From Hymenopus coronatus (lineage: Eukaryota; Arthropoda; Insecta; Mantodea; Hymenopodidae): a stretch of 64,000 nucleotides of DNA. The notes beneath the pieces are model-generated. The model was not told the origin of the DNA. It did no database searches and saw only the letters and a list, made by a program, of their open reading frames with translations. A program made the translations under genes and the position numbers. Shown here piece after piece: positions 1 to 9,939 of this stretch (within the stretch, counting starts at the first letter, position 1; each line of letters starts with the position of its first letter). The DNA is taken from positions 91,704,001-91,768,000 of the forward strand of contig CM060883.1 in the NCBI GenBank assembly GCA_030762935.1, read 5' to 3'.

Positions 1-578
1 TGAAGAGCGATATTGGTGAAGGGTTCAAATCCGAGCATGCTTGCCAGCGCAGGAGACAGCATTAAACTGTGAATGCGGTGCACACCTCCTTCACAAATAT
101 CGGGGATTGGCATCATCGAACTGGTTACTTCGGCCAACGCGGAGGAGCCCCCGGCGGGCGCTGCGGCGCCCGCCCCGGCAGACGCGGTGGAGCCAGCGCG
201 CTCCAATCCGCGGATTTTTGAGGTCGGGAATTCAAAGAAGTGCATGCTTAGGCTTGTGCGCTGCCCTTGGAGCATCCTACATGAATGCATCGTCCTATAT
301 AGGGCGAAGAACCGAAAAGGGCAAGGCGTTTTCCACGTAACCGTCAAATGGGAGATTTGGGAAGTGTTCTCGGTGGATGGGATCTGCATTTAGCTTAATG
401 GGTCTGGTAACATGTGGTGTAATACATCGCCGAGTTGCAAATGCTCGTTAATGACGGAATTTACACTTGCCACCAGTTCGTTTGGATTGTAAACGATGGC
501 TGGTGGCAATTGCAAGCTAAATTTCGATTGAGTCGGATTGAGGGACAAGGTGTACTTTGTACCTACGATTTGCCCATC
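1..578 (-). other. Degenerate tail of Polinton 1, no readable gene
   Basis: This stretch continues downstream of the capsid-type fragment at 579-761 and should hold the remainder of that gene. None of the frames gives a protein I recognise. The segment around 140-240 is GC-rich with Ala/Pro-rich readings in several frames, which I take as composition and not as a gene. Confidence 0.4.
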
Positions 579-761
579 TTACTTGGAAACGTTATAGAAT
601 TTAACGGGGTACCGGACCTTTTGCAATGCCACCTCCCATTCGCCCTGCAATACGATTCCCTCAGGCTGAATGTTGGAGAACTTGGCCGTGGTATTATCGG
701 TAAAGTGCTCCATAGATGCATTGCTAACGAGGGTTATCGAAAATGGTCCTGTTCTGATCAT
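579..761 (-). pseudogene. Polinton capsid-associated protein, N-terminal fragment
   Basis: A 60-residue reading starts with a Met and carries the pattern seen at the start of a widespread arthropod Polinton protein: a short segment of SITLVSNASM type, then residues like DNTTAKF, then GEWEVAL followed by a RYPV-like end. In the family this region begins a virion-type protein of several hundred residues. Here the frame closes after about 60 codons and I could not follow it further, so the gene is truncated or frameshifted. It lies just downstream of the integrase, in the same orientation, as in related elements. The exact role (minor capsid or penton-like) is inferred from context only. Confidence 0.55.
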
Positions 762-787
762 GGCGAATGAACGGCGGAGGCCTTGAC

Positions 788-1829
788 CTACGAGTTAAAC
801 TTTGCAGGATACCCCCTCCACTTCACCAAAAACTGTTTGTTGCGACCTTTGCCTTTGACCTGTAGAATGGCATCAATCTTAAACGTCTCTGGAAGCGCAA
901 ACTTCTGCAGTTCCTCGGCGTAGAAACTGCCGTCTATGGCATCCCCAGCGAGATCTTTTAGCTTATATGCAACAGGACTGCCTAGCACCACGTCAAAAAT
1001 TTCGAAAATCTCGTAGGTCCAGCTCTGTTCGTAGCCCTTGTCAAACCTTAACTTGTGTTTGGATATTCGCACGTGATCCCCTTTTTTAAAGGCTGTGCCT
1101 CCTCTTTTAGGATGAAGTCGCTTGGAGGCGTACAAATTGTGATTCACCTGCAATATGTTAGATTCGCTTACATCCTTTGGTGCCATTTATATGGACCTAT
1201 GATAGGAGCTACTATAGCTCTTCACAAGAGCTGGAAGAACCTCTACAAATCTGTAACTATTGTTGAGCGTGAAGTACTTCCACATTTTGGTCTTTAGAGT
1301 ACGGTAAAAGCGTTCAACCACACTGGCTTTGACATTGCTGTTGGTAGTGTAGTGGCTCACACCGTGCCTCTTTAGAAACGTGCGAAACGTTTGGTTGGTA
1401 AACTCGGTCCCTTGGTCCGTTTGCAGAACCATGCGCTCTGAAAATATGGACTTAAACACGGCCACCAGCTCTACCCCATGTTTTGTTTTTAGCGGAACGA
1501 CCCAGGCAAACTTTGAAAAAACATCGATAACGGTTAGGATATATACACACTGTTTGTTATGCTCCTTTATGCTGGGCAACACGTTGAGATCGGCCTCCCA
1601 AACATCGTCAATGTTTGTCACGTGATAGTACCTCGTGGGGTATCGCTTTCTCACCGGTTTGTGATAGGTGTAGCTGCCCTGAGTTTGAAGAAAGGATTTA
1701 ATCTTAGATTTAGAAATGCCCGTGGCATGGTTCAGCTTTGCCGGAGTGGAAAACCCTGCGGAATGTACGGGATCGTAAAAATACCGCTTAAGCGTTGCCC
1801 ATTCTTTTATGATTTACTACTTGTACAGA
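788..1829 (-). pseudogene. INT: Polinton integrase (retroviral-type DDE) with C-terminal chromodomain
   Basis: Integrase inserts the linear element DNA into the host genome. Reading from about 1829 downward, the frame has an N-terminal segment with a YDP motif and a YTYHKPVRKRYP segment, then the rve catalytic core with the three acidic positions in EADLN, QTDQGTEF and SVVERFYR. A KKGDHVRISK / RFDKGYEQSW segment and a chromodomain-like end (VKWRGYPAKFNS) follow. Two in-frame stops break it: a TAA near 1187-1189 just after the core, and a TAG right after FNS, where the family has Trp. No Met is visible at the start of the open frame. All three catalytic residues are kept, so the break is recent. 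A shorter call starting at the GTG near 1654 would lose the N-terminal domain. Confidence 0.88.
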
Positions 1830-1834
1830 GGCTC

Positions 1835-2041
1835 TCACTGGCGCCTCCTAAAGAAATACGGATAGACCGATTTGTTTGGCGACGTGAAGCGAATCACCGA
1901 TTCTTCCCTGTGCCTTCTTTTAAATGTCTTTCCCGAATCTAGCCGCTTTACCTTATGCTTTTGAAGACCCCTTTCTGACATTGGCTCTCGTCTAGTTTTT
2001 ACTTTTTTAATAAAGGGGGCCGCCTCTACCTCACCGACCAC
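1835..2041 (-). CDS. Small basic ORF in Polinton 1, unidentified
   Basis: A 68-residue reading rich in Lys and Arg sits between the integrase and the acidic small protein at 2026-2316, overlapping the latter by a few bases. It may be the displaced C-terminus of that neighbour after a frameshift, since the two run end to end in the same direction. I recognise no domain. It could equally be chance. Confidence 0.3.
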   Translation of the reverse strand: MVGEVEAAPFIKKVKTRREPMSERGLQKHKVKRLDSGKTFKRRHREESVIRFTSPNKSVYPYFFRRRQ

Positions 2042-2316
2042 CTCCAGATCTTTGGTTTAGGGGCTTCCGGAACGTCCTCAAAAGCATCGTCGTCGTCGTC
2101 ATCCGATTGCATGAATGGTTTCCTCACTTGTGCCATGAGCCCTAGGTAGTTTCCTAATTTATATTTTAGGAATCGCCACTTTTCGGGAGCGGCCATATTA
2201 GTACGTTTAACTATATTGATTTCCTTCACCAAACTCGTTAAGCGCTTGTCCATGACGTGAAGGTCGTCAACTGCCTTGGGCTGGGGAGCAACAATAACCT
2301 GGCGCATGTACTTCAT
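2026..2316 (-). CDS. Small Polinton protein with acidic tail, unidentified
   Basis: A 96-residue frame with a predicted helical N-terminal half (segment around MDKRLTSLVKEI and EKWRFLKYKLGNYL) followed by an Asp run (six consecutive D) and a Pro/Lys-rich end. Arthropod Polintons often carry a short protein of this shape at this position, next to the small hydrophobic-tail protein, but I cannot give it a function. Its start overlaps the end of the upstream gene by four bases, suggesting coupled genes. No frameshift is visible inside the frame itself. It could be truncated at the 3' end. Confidence 0.5.
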   Translation of the reverse strand: MKYMRQVIVAPQPKAVDDLHVMDKRLTSLVKEINIVKRTNMAAPEKWRFLKYKLGNYLGLMAQVRKPFMQSDDDDDDAFEDVPEAPKPKIWRWSVR

Positions 2317-2684
2317 TTCACAAAATTTGTCACAAGGGCACTTCCCAGGGAGGCAAGAACTGGCAACAGAAATGCGGGAAGAAATCCTCCTTTTTGAACG
2401 AGAATGCGTTTCTTTTCCTTAAGCGAAAGTTTCTTGTCAACTAACTTTCTCCAGCAGGTCTTGTGCATTTTTAAGCGTTTAAGGCATCTTGGGGGTAAGC
2501 TTACATTGCCCTTGCTAACGTTAAGCATGCATTCCGAAACAGCCTTCACCAACTCGGGGCTGGCATTCTGAATCAGAGTTTTGCGCAATGAAGGCTTTGC
2601 CTTTGTTAACACCGCCAAGTTTGCGAGTTGCCTCGCTATAAGCGGGCTGTTCACTTTAGCGAGGGTTGTCCTTTTCCTACCCAT
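2313..2684 (-). CDS. Conserved small Polinton protein with hydrophobic C-terminus
   Basis: An intact 123-residue frame from ATG to stop. It has a basic N-terminus, a helical middle with the typical SECMLNV / GNVSLPP segment, a Lys-rich stretch and a C-terminus beginning KGGFLPAFLLPVLASL that looks like one membrane-inserting or capsid-embedded helix. Proteins of this shape recur in arthropod Polintons between the ATPase and the integrase; some have been compared with small virion proteins of adenovirus type, but that is inference here. It is the only gene of element 1 larger than 100 codons without a visible lesion. It overlaps the next gene by four bases, which points to a tightly packed operon-like block. 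Confidence 0.65.
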   Translation of the reverse strand: MGRKRTTLAKVNSPLIARQLANLAVLTKAKPSLRKTLIQNASPELVKAVSECMLNVSKGNVSLPPRCLKRLKMHKTCWRKLVDKKLSLKEKKRILVQKGGFLPAFLLPVLASLGSALVTNFVK

Positions 2685-2762
2685 TCTTCAACCACAGTAA
2701 ACCCTATAGCTTAAAACATCCTGTATTTAATACCCCCTCCCGATGTGCACCATGTTCCAATT

Positions 2763-3477
2763 CTAAAGCCCCTCGTTGGCAATGAAATAAGACAGCTGCT
2801 CTCCTGGAAGAACTCCGGTTCGATATCTAAAATCGTTTGGAGTATACTGTGTGCAGTCGAGCAGGAGATATCCATGTGGTTGTTTCGTTGCCTTTTCGAA
2901 TACCTCCAATAGAAACCTCGACCGCCGGGGTTCGAGCTGCTGGCACAATCTTTCTATTTGCATTTTGTCCCTATTGTTTTTAAACATGACAGTATAGTTT
3001 GCATCAAGTGATATCGTCCCAAATTTTCTTCCCTGCGGCAGAACATTTTGCAGAATATATAACCCCAATGTGCTTATGATGGGAATCTCTAGTAAAGAAG
3101 TTTGAAACGTTAAGACAGTCCCGGTCAAACACTAGGTCGTCTAGGATTACAAGGTAGTTTTCCCTCACCATGCCTAGATCGGGAATGCCTGCATGCGTGT
3201 TGCATATCGAAGGGAATTCTTGTGGGTTTGGTGTGTATTCTTCCGGGTGACACCAAAGTACCTTTTTCAACGGTTTATCGAATACTTCTCTTGAATTGCT
3301 AATTAGCTTCTTAACAAAGGTGGACTTCTCACACCTCGATGGTCCTGCAACAAGCATTGTGCATGGAAATGAACGCCTGTTTGGACATTTTGGGGAGGAG
3401 GAGGATTTTGTCATGGTTTGCTTAGGGTCTCGGGTTCGGGTGTTTGGAGGTTGGGGAGCTTTATTTTTTGTGGCCAT
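2763..3477 (-). pseudogene. Polinton FtsK/HerA-like DNA packaging ATPase, frameshifted
   Basis: The ATPase would pump element DNA into capsids. The first part (3477 down to about 3060) holds a low-complexity basic N-terminus, a P-loop region reading AGPSRCEKSTF, where the family expects G-K-S/T and one glycine is replaced by Glu, and a Walker B segment YLVILDDLV. A frameshift near 3060-3130 moves the reading to a second frame ending at 2763, which carries GRKFGTISLDANYTV, KNNRDKMQIERL and a C-terminus of the RYRTGVLPGE type. The segments together account for a normal-length family member (about 230-240 residues). The altered P-loop plus the frameshift make it non-functional. It sits directly downstream of the polymerase. 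Confidence 0.82.
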
Positions 3478-3482
3478 GACTT

Positions 3483-6400
3483 CTATCGCCGTCTCTTATA
3501 CCCGTAGGGCAGAGCATCGTGCCCGTCTACCATAGCTCGCTTTGTGACAACAATTTTAAAGGTTTTTACCGCTGGTCCGATCACCACATTCCTAAGCGGC
3601 TTCCTAGAGATCTGCGTTCCCCGGAACATGATCATTATATCGGGCTCGTGGTGGGTGAGCTCTCGCAATACTTCGGAATTCACAAGCCTCAGGTTCCCTG
3701 CGTTAAGCGTATTGCCTTTAATTTTGCACACTGAAAATGTCTTTCTTGAGGTTGGGCATTACATTTCGAGGCAGTAGCTCTTTGGCCCTGTGGAAGCAAA
3801 TCGCGATATGTATGCACCCTTCCCGTACTTCTCAAGTTCATCCGTCATGTCGCCCAAAAAGCTTCCTACAGTCGGCAACCAATCCCCCGATTTTCCCGAG
3901 GTAATTACAGTGTCGGTATCAAAATAGCATACCCGTTCCCCAAGTCGTTTTAGGTACGAATAAAGTTCAAGCCGCACGTGTGCCGTGGTGTAGGCAGCGA
4001 GGACAACGTTGGTCGTGGCGCTTAGCTTAGGGCACTGTTCACAGTACCTCCAAACTACATACATTATATCTTCTGTTGCCGGCAAGTAGGTCTGCACCTC
4101 CGCAACCGGATCGTTCAATAACTCGATGAGTAGGGCATACTGGTCCACTAGTTCGCACGTTGGCAGGTTTTCCCGTTGCCCTAGTTTCCCCCAGAAGCTG
4201 TTGAATGTTAGCTTGGCCAGTTCACGCCTACCCGGATTGTGAGAAATGGCTGCTTCACGCTCGTAAAACTGCCTAACATATTGCTACTTCGCCTCTGCGG
4301 AATCGCATTCTTAGGGCCATCCCGATGCCTCGGTTTTTATCTTCAGGAGTTGATTGACATAGTCCTGAAACAGTCCCTTGGATCCTGTGGAGGGATTATT
4401 CTGAATCATGTCATACTTCCATATCTCATAAGTCTCTAGAACACGGTACCCCTCCTCGATGGCGACCATTATCTCGTCTAAGACCCATATACCCGTTAGG
4501 ATCCTATCGTCGTCGCCATGAAGACACTCTTCCTAATTTTGTGCCTCTGCACATGCGCGACACAGTGGGAACATAAGCTTCCATTGACGCGCACAGGCAG
4601 AACGGGGTGATACAGGCTTTGGTGTGGAAGCACCCTACACTTTATGATTCCACCTTGTAAAGTTTCCAACCGAGGTAAGTTTATCAAATGGATTTAAGAT
4701 GGCCCACCGGATACGGTTTTGTCTTGTTCACATACGGATACAAGCTGCACACATCATAGTAATATAGTTTAGAGTTCTCTGTTGCCTCGCAGTTCGTTTT
4801 CGTGCAGTTGGTTCGACCCCCATAGAACGCATCTGTCGGGTTAAGAGGCTCCGGTGTGGAAAAGTGTTTGGCATAGTGGGCGAGTTCCTCGTCTCCCTTC
4901 ATCATGGCATTGAAGGTGCACTCCCACATTTCGACTACAGTATACCCAAAGCCGCGTCACGGTCGTCTCGAACCTAGAGGTCATGGTCTCACTCCCGCAC
5001 AGTGCACCACTGCGTGTCTATTAGGAAAACACTTTTGGCACCCATGGTAGAAACAACCATGAAAGAAGAAAACCGTCTTGTCGGGTCTGTACCCGTCAAC
5101 CCTATGCCCTGCAACTTTAACTTCCCTCCCCCTCATAGAGTGCTGAATGGGTTTCTTCTGCTCCCGTTTAAGCCAGGTCAACCAAATAACCGCTATGCGC
5201 GACTGCCTGTAAGCCTGTCGGTACCCGCCCCTGGGTATCATGGCTATTTTATGCTTTGGTATAAACCGTTTTCTATAAACCTTCATGCATGCCTGTGCAA
5301 TGGTGACACATTCCCTAAATGCGTTAATGCCGTTCTCCTCAAGAAATTCCTTTCTAAGTTTTCGAACTCCGCGACTTAACAATGTAACATCCATTCTACA
5401 ATATGTAACGATTTCTGATCGCATGTCAAAAACATAGTTCGATTCTCTCTTTTTGTCATGCCACTGGTCAAAGTCTCTCCGTTCGTCTTCGGTCATTCCA
5501 TCGGGACAGTAATACTTTTGGTCTGGAATAGGCCCAACATAGTGCTCATTATCTTTAGTGTTAAAAAGGTTGAAAGGTTTTTGGAAACCTAGAAAGTGCC
5601 ATGGGAAGAAAGTTCAGAGAGTCCAGGAATGTGACATTATTATACTTCATTCGAAATATTTTAGTTCCATTCATTATGAGCTCTGGTGACCATTTCAAAT
5701 CCCACATCATTTACTTAACCAGAAACTGTCCGTCATAGGCCTTTAGATTATGCGCAATGACAATTATGTCCCATCTATCATATATAGAATTAGTGACGTG
5801 ATCAAACTGCTGTTTTACCCGATTCTGCGCAAACACCCACTCCTTGATGCCACACTGTGTACAATACCTACCTCATTTGGTGTTCATCGTCTATACAGAG
5901 CGGACATACCTGGTGGAGCATGCACAGATTTGGAACGTGCTCAAACACGTTTGCTCTACATTTAAAAAGCGTGTTCTGCGTGCATTTAAAATCTATAAAC
6001 ATAAAAATAAAGGCCTTTTTCAGCTTCCTAGACTGAAGGGGTTGCATATGACACGAGTGATTGGCATCAGCGTGTCTTTTGCAATTTGAGGAGAATATTT
6101 CTCCACAGGTGTGAGTCACCTACCTATTCCTAATGTTAAACAGCTTATTACAGCTTAGACAAACTTTTTCCACTTCGCAAACTCTTTGTCCTTTAGGATA
6201 AAAACAACGAGGCCCGTTAAAGTCGCGGTTGCACATGTTACACCGTACATACTGTGAAAATGGAAGTTTGCACAGCATGTGACATTTTGTACACAATGTG
6301 TCACATCTATGCATTTCCCTAGGATTGGAAAATGGGAAGTTGCAATTTCGGCAATAGTACTTGCACCTAATCGCCATGTTTAGGTTAACAATAGCATTGA

Positions 6401-7195
6401 AATGCCCATCATGCAATATAACACCAAAGTGCTTTTCTGACCATTTTTTTGATTTGAATAAAACAAATTTTCCTGTATGATCGCCAAACACAGTAATGTT
6501 GTATGCCGGCAAATATTCAGTATACTTTTTAACATCATTTATTCTGCCTCCTACACTTCTAAAGAGCGCTAGAGCCCTTTCTTTTTGCAAGTAGTCGGAA
6601 TTAGTTAGTGTATTGTAATTAATATATTTGTCGGCCTTGGCCTTTCCTACTATTAGTGCTCTAGGCAAGCATATATCATCCCTATTTTAATTTCTATAAT
6701 GCCTTTATTCCTGTAGCATAATTGGCATGGTTTATAACACTGTCCAGAAATATCCTTTGTCCATACACAATTTAATTTAAGTGATCCTCCCATTATAAAT
6801 TCCCTGTTGCTTTGCATAACCTTTTCAATGCTTTGAAAGAATACACTTGAATTCACCTGATCGATCCTACGCACACTCATACTAAATGGAGTAAAAGCAT
6901 TATGTGTATCGTGAATGGTCAATCCTACATACCCAGGTTCATTTTCCAATAGCTCAGTATTTACAAAGTCTATTAGGTCATTAAACATGTTTTGGATCCA
7001 TAGCTGTGGGGCTGCATCGTGTGGTATTTGCCTAACATTAATTTCTTTCTCAGAAAATCCTGTGTAATACTTTGCAAGATTTCTCTGCCTATGCTCCGTA
7101 ATTTCGAATCTATCCTCTGTCGGATGTATCTCCTGGCTATCCTCCTGCGCCACCATTGTGCTAGTACTGGGTACATTATCCATGTTTAATGAATG
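3483..7195 (-). pseudogene. POLB: Protein-primed family B DNA polymerase of Polinton 1, multiple frameshifts
   Basis: The polymerase copies the element using a protein primer. Starting near 7195 the pieces are, in order: an N-terminal domain (to about 6653); a Cys/His-rich segment (6668-6120); an exonuclease region (6119-5868) with FIDFKC, where the second acid of the usual D-x-E pair is Lys; a degraded stretch (5867-5500); the YCRMDVTLL and FFFHGCFYHGC region (5496-4981); motif A DVCSLYP (4929-4684); a thumb/palm stretch with motif B NSFWGKLG (about 4680-4150); motif C YFDTDTV (4148-3759); and a C-terminus ending PYGY (3731-3483). Each join is a frameshift or stop; I count at least six. The polymerase motifs survive, while the exonuclease motif does not. 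Confidence 0.88.
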
Positions 7196-7258
7196 TTTTA
7201 ACAACCCACTAATGTGTGTCGTGTATATGTGTTTGTGTATACAAATTTTCAGGCTCAA

Positions 7259-7690
7259 ATACTACTAGGAAAAACTGTGTGGTTTTCTCTCGATATGTTA
7301 TGTTATATTCGTTATACAAGCATTGTCTTCTCTAAAGAATGAATTCCATGCTTATACTGTGCAAATATTTCTTTCCCACAGAGATTTGTTCATTTGCACC
7401 GCTGTAACCGGACGTCGTTAGCTCAGCTTATTGCACAACCTACCAAGTGGTTGTCTGGATTGCGCAACGTTGCACCGTATCCGGTCGGAGTGCTGACATC
7501 GCTTTCGGTCCCGTGTGAACAGCTTCCCCCACCTATCGCCTTCTTGCTTTTTCAACACCATGCTAATAGAGATGAACATTAGCAGAATCTTCTTATACAA
7601 ATAGAAGGGAGCTATAGGTATGTGCTATGCATTGTCAAATGCTTTAATTGCTGTCCTTATGCGATTGTCATTTCAAATCACTTTCTTTTA
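7259..7690. other. Spacer between Polinton 1 and the minisatellite
   Basis: No gene seen. The part nearest Polinton 1 should contain its promoter and possibly its terminal repeat, but no clear signal stands out. Positions 7447-7530 are one copy of a direct repeat (second copy near 8326-8440). Positions about 7558-7605 resemble the end of the repeat module found at 51.2-52.8 and 60-62.4 kb (shared core near GAACATTAGCAGAA). Confidence 0.4.
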
Positions 7691-8470
7691 CACTCAAATC
7701 GCATCGCATTCTCGGCCCGTTCTTCCTTTACTCTCATATCACACTCTCGGCACGTTCATCTCTACACTCACAGCGTCTTCTCGGCCCGTTCTTCTTTAAC
7801 ATGCACATCCCGTTCCCTGCAGGTTCTTCTTCTTTTACACTCACATCACCTTCTCGTCCCGTTTTTCTTTTACGCTCACATAGCCTTCTCGTTCCGCTTT
7901 TCTTTTACGCTCACATAGCCTTCCCAGCCCGTTCGTCTTTTACTCTCACATCGCTTTCTCGTCCCGTTCTTCTTGTACTCTCACATCGCCTACTCGGCCC
8001 GTTCGTCTCTACACTCACATTGTCTTCTCGGCCCGTTCTTCTTTAACATTCACATAGTTTTCCCTGCACGTTCTTCTTTTACACTCACATCACCTTCTCA
8101 CCACGCTTTTCATTTACGCTCACATAGCCTTCTCGGCCCGTTCTTCTTCTTTACGCTCACATAGCCTTCCCGGCCCGTTCTTCTTTAACTGTCATATCAC
8201 CTTCTCGGCCCGTTTATCATTTACGCCCGCATCGACTTCTCGTCCCGTTCTTTTACGCTCGCATTGCACTCTCGGCACGTTCTTCATTTACGCACGCATT
8301 GTCGTATAGGCCCGTTCTTTTACGGTGGTTGTCTGGTTCACATCCAGAGGAGTTTTTCTGGCTTGCGCAATCTTGCACCATCTCCGCTTTCTGTCCCGTG
8401 TGAACAGTTCCCCCCACCCATCGCCGTCTTGCCTTTCTCTGCTACATATAATTGCAGCATTGGCATTCAG
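7447..8470. repeat. Direct repeat flanking the minisatellite
   Basis: The segment from 7447 (GTGGTTGTCTGG, then GCGCAACGTTGCACC and CCCGTGTGAACAGCTTCCCC) recurs from 8326 with an insertion of about 20 bp. The right copy runs directly into an ATG at 8471. The two copies bracket the minisatellite, so the whole may be one duplicated promoter-like or LTR-like unit. Confidence 0.6.
7700..8325. repeat. 35-bp pyrimidine-rich minisatellite
   Basis: About 17 imperfect copies of a unit of roughly 35 bp, centred on the core CTTCTCGGCCCGTTCTTCTT followed by a TTTACRCTCACATCGC-like part. A longer period is also visible: the block beginning near 7765 is repeated with few changes from near 8010, giving a higher-order unit of about 245 bp. 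It is flanked by two copies of a direct repeat that starts GTGGTTGTCTGG. All long frames through it are repeat translations. Confidence 0.85.
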
Positions 8471-8689
8471 CATGGCTAGTGTACAGTCCACAGATTCTTC
8501 TTCCTCTACATCTGCCTCACCTGTTTCCTCTTTAGGCGACAGTGTTCGATCGTTTTTCCCGCCAGCGCAGTGGACGTCATTTATGAAATACGAGCAACTT
8601 TATGAAGCGTCCACCAGATCCACCATCGCCGATGTACATCTTCCATTTTCCAATCGTCGCCATCAATTCTTATTTTATCATTCGGATTA
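8471..8689 (+). CDS. Short Ser/Thr-rich ORF, unidentified
   Basis: From the ATG at 8471 a frame of about 72 codons begins MASVQSTDSSSSTSASP, continues with a more structured part (around FPPAQWTSFMKYEQL and TIADVHLPF) and ends at the border of the next repeat block at about 8690. The start has a purine three bases before it (CAGCATGG), acceptable for an animal start. The composition is less AT-rich than the surroundings. It looks like the first exon or first part of a gene or retroelement ORF truncated by the repeat insertion. I recognise no family. It may be chance coding. Confidence 0.3.
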
Positions 8690-8691
8690 GC

Positions 8692-9500
8692 AAGGTGGAG
8701 CACCCATAATCCTCCTTAGGCGCTAGTGTCACGTTAATCCACTGGATTAAGAAAATGGCGGGAAATTTGACAGTTGCAAAGGTATGGATCAGCGGATTAT
8801 CTCTTAAACTTTCATAAACATTATTTTTATCCTGTGCTGAAGACCAGTGAGCGTGTGATATTCAAAGCAAGTTAAAGACAAAAATATATAAACAATTGTG
8901 CATGTGGTTTCTTAAAGAAAAATCAGTTTTTTTTGCAGGTATTCAATACTGTATTGCATGAGAATATGTAATAAGTATAACTGCGATATGAATTTGTTTA
9001 TTAGGTTTTGCATACGGAATGGTAAGTAGGGTTATCCATAATCCTACAACCAGGGGTTTAAACGCTAAAGTCGCGTTAACCCGCCGCCTTAACAAAATGG
9101 CGGGAAATTTGACAATTGCAAAGGTATGGATCAGCGGATTATCACTTAAACTTTCAATAACATTATTTTTTATCCTGTGATGAAGACCAGTGAGCGTGTG
9201 ATATTCAAAGCAACCTAAAGACAAAAATATATAAACAATTGTGCATGTGGTTTCTTAAAGAAAAATCAGTTTTTTTGCATGTATTCAATATTGTATTGCA
9301 TGAGAATATGTAATAAGTATATCTGCGATATGAACTTGTTGTTTATTAGGTTTTGCATATGGAATGGCAAGTAGGGTTATCCATAATCCTGCAACCAGGG
9401 GTTTAAGCACTAGTGTCGCGTTAATCAGCCGCCTTAAGAAAAAGGCGAGAAATTTGAAAATTGCAAAGGTATGGATCAGCGGATTAACTCTTAATCCATT
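8692..9500. repeat. Three tandem copies of a ~343-bp repeat
   Basis: A segment containing GGCGGGAAATTTGACA, AAGGTATGGATCAGCGGATT and a downstream CAACCAGGGGTTTAA-type start recurs at about 8755, 9098 and 9445, spacing 343-347 bp. Copies are about 90 percent alike by eye. Short frames inside (for example on the minus strand at 8943-9224 and 9285-9506) are translations of the same repeat. The third copy joins an inverted copy at 9505. Confidence 0.85.
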
Positions 9501-9640
9501 GTCCACTTCTTCAACGGATTAAGAGATAATCCGATAAACCACACCTTTGCGATTTTCAAATTTCCCGCCATTTTCTTAAGGCGGCGGATTAACGCGACAC
9601 TAGCGGTTAGTCCCCCCTGGTGGCAGGATTATCGTTACTT
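9375..9640. mobile_element. Foldback / MITE-like inverted repeat
   Basis: The arm from 9375 (GGTTATCCATAATCCTGCAA) to about 9500 is mirrored from 9508 to 9640 (ending GGCAGGATTATCGTTA), almost without spacer. Arms are about 130 bp. The arm sequence is the same as the head of the 343-bp repeats, so those are probably tandem or solo-arm derivatives of this element. No coding capacity; the transposase family is unknown. Confidence 0.65.
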
Positions 9641-9860
9641 GACCTTGCTATTCCGTATGTAATACTACTCCCCTATCTCTGTCCATGACGGACGTCATGG
9701 ATGGGGTGTCGTATTGGAGGATGAGAAGTGCTAAGCGCCTCAGCCTCCCCCCGACCCGTCCGTTAATGTGGTCCTCATGACCTGATCACTTTCCATTTAG
9801 AAAGGAGAAAATTAATAGAAATAAAAAAAAATTAGTAAATTTTAGATCTTAAAAATAAGA

Positions 9861-9913
<53 letters not shown>

Positions 9914-9935
9914 AAACAAGTGTGAGAGATTATTG
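9641..9935. other. Spacer with (TA)n microsatellite
   Basis: Positions 9641-9860 show no gene. A TA dinucleotide run occupies about 9865-9910. It marks the left side of Polinton-like element 2. Confidence 0.6.
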
Positions 9936-9939
9936 ATAA

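Larger units (their letters stand above)
1..7300 (-). mobile_element. Polinton/Maverick element 1 (partial, left end outside the window)
   Basis: A self-synthesising Polinton DNA transposon read on the minus strand. Going from 7.2 kb toward position 1 it carries a protein-primed family B DNA polymerase, an FtsK/HerA-type packaging ATPase, three small conserved proteins, a retrovirus-like integrase with chromodomain and the start of a capsid-associated gene. All genes point the same way with short spacers, as expected for the family. Damage is limited to a handful of frameshifts and stops, so the copy is young compared with element 2 at 9.9-20.1 kb, and its base composition is visibly less AT-rich. 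I could not delimit the terminal inverted repeats: the left end is off the window and no matching end is visible near 7.3 kb. Confidence 0.9.

Noticed and set aside
435..770. Plus-strand frame of 111 codons
   Set aside because: It is the antisense of the capsid-type fragment and has no family resemblance.
5002..5379. Plus-strand frame of 125 codons
   Set aside because: Antisense shadow of the polymerase B reading, which has clear motifs on the minus strand.
8943..9506. Two similar minus-strand frames of 73-93 codons
   Set aside because: They are translations of the 343-bp repeat and resemble each other only because the DNA is repeated.
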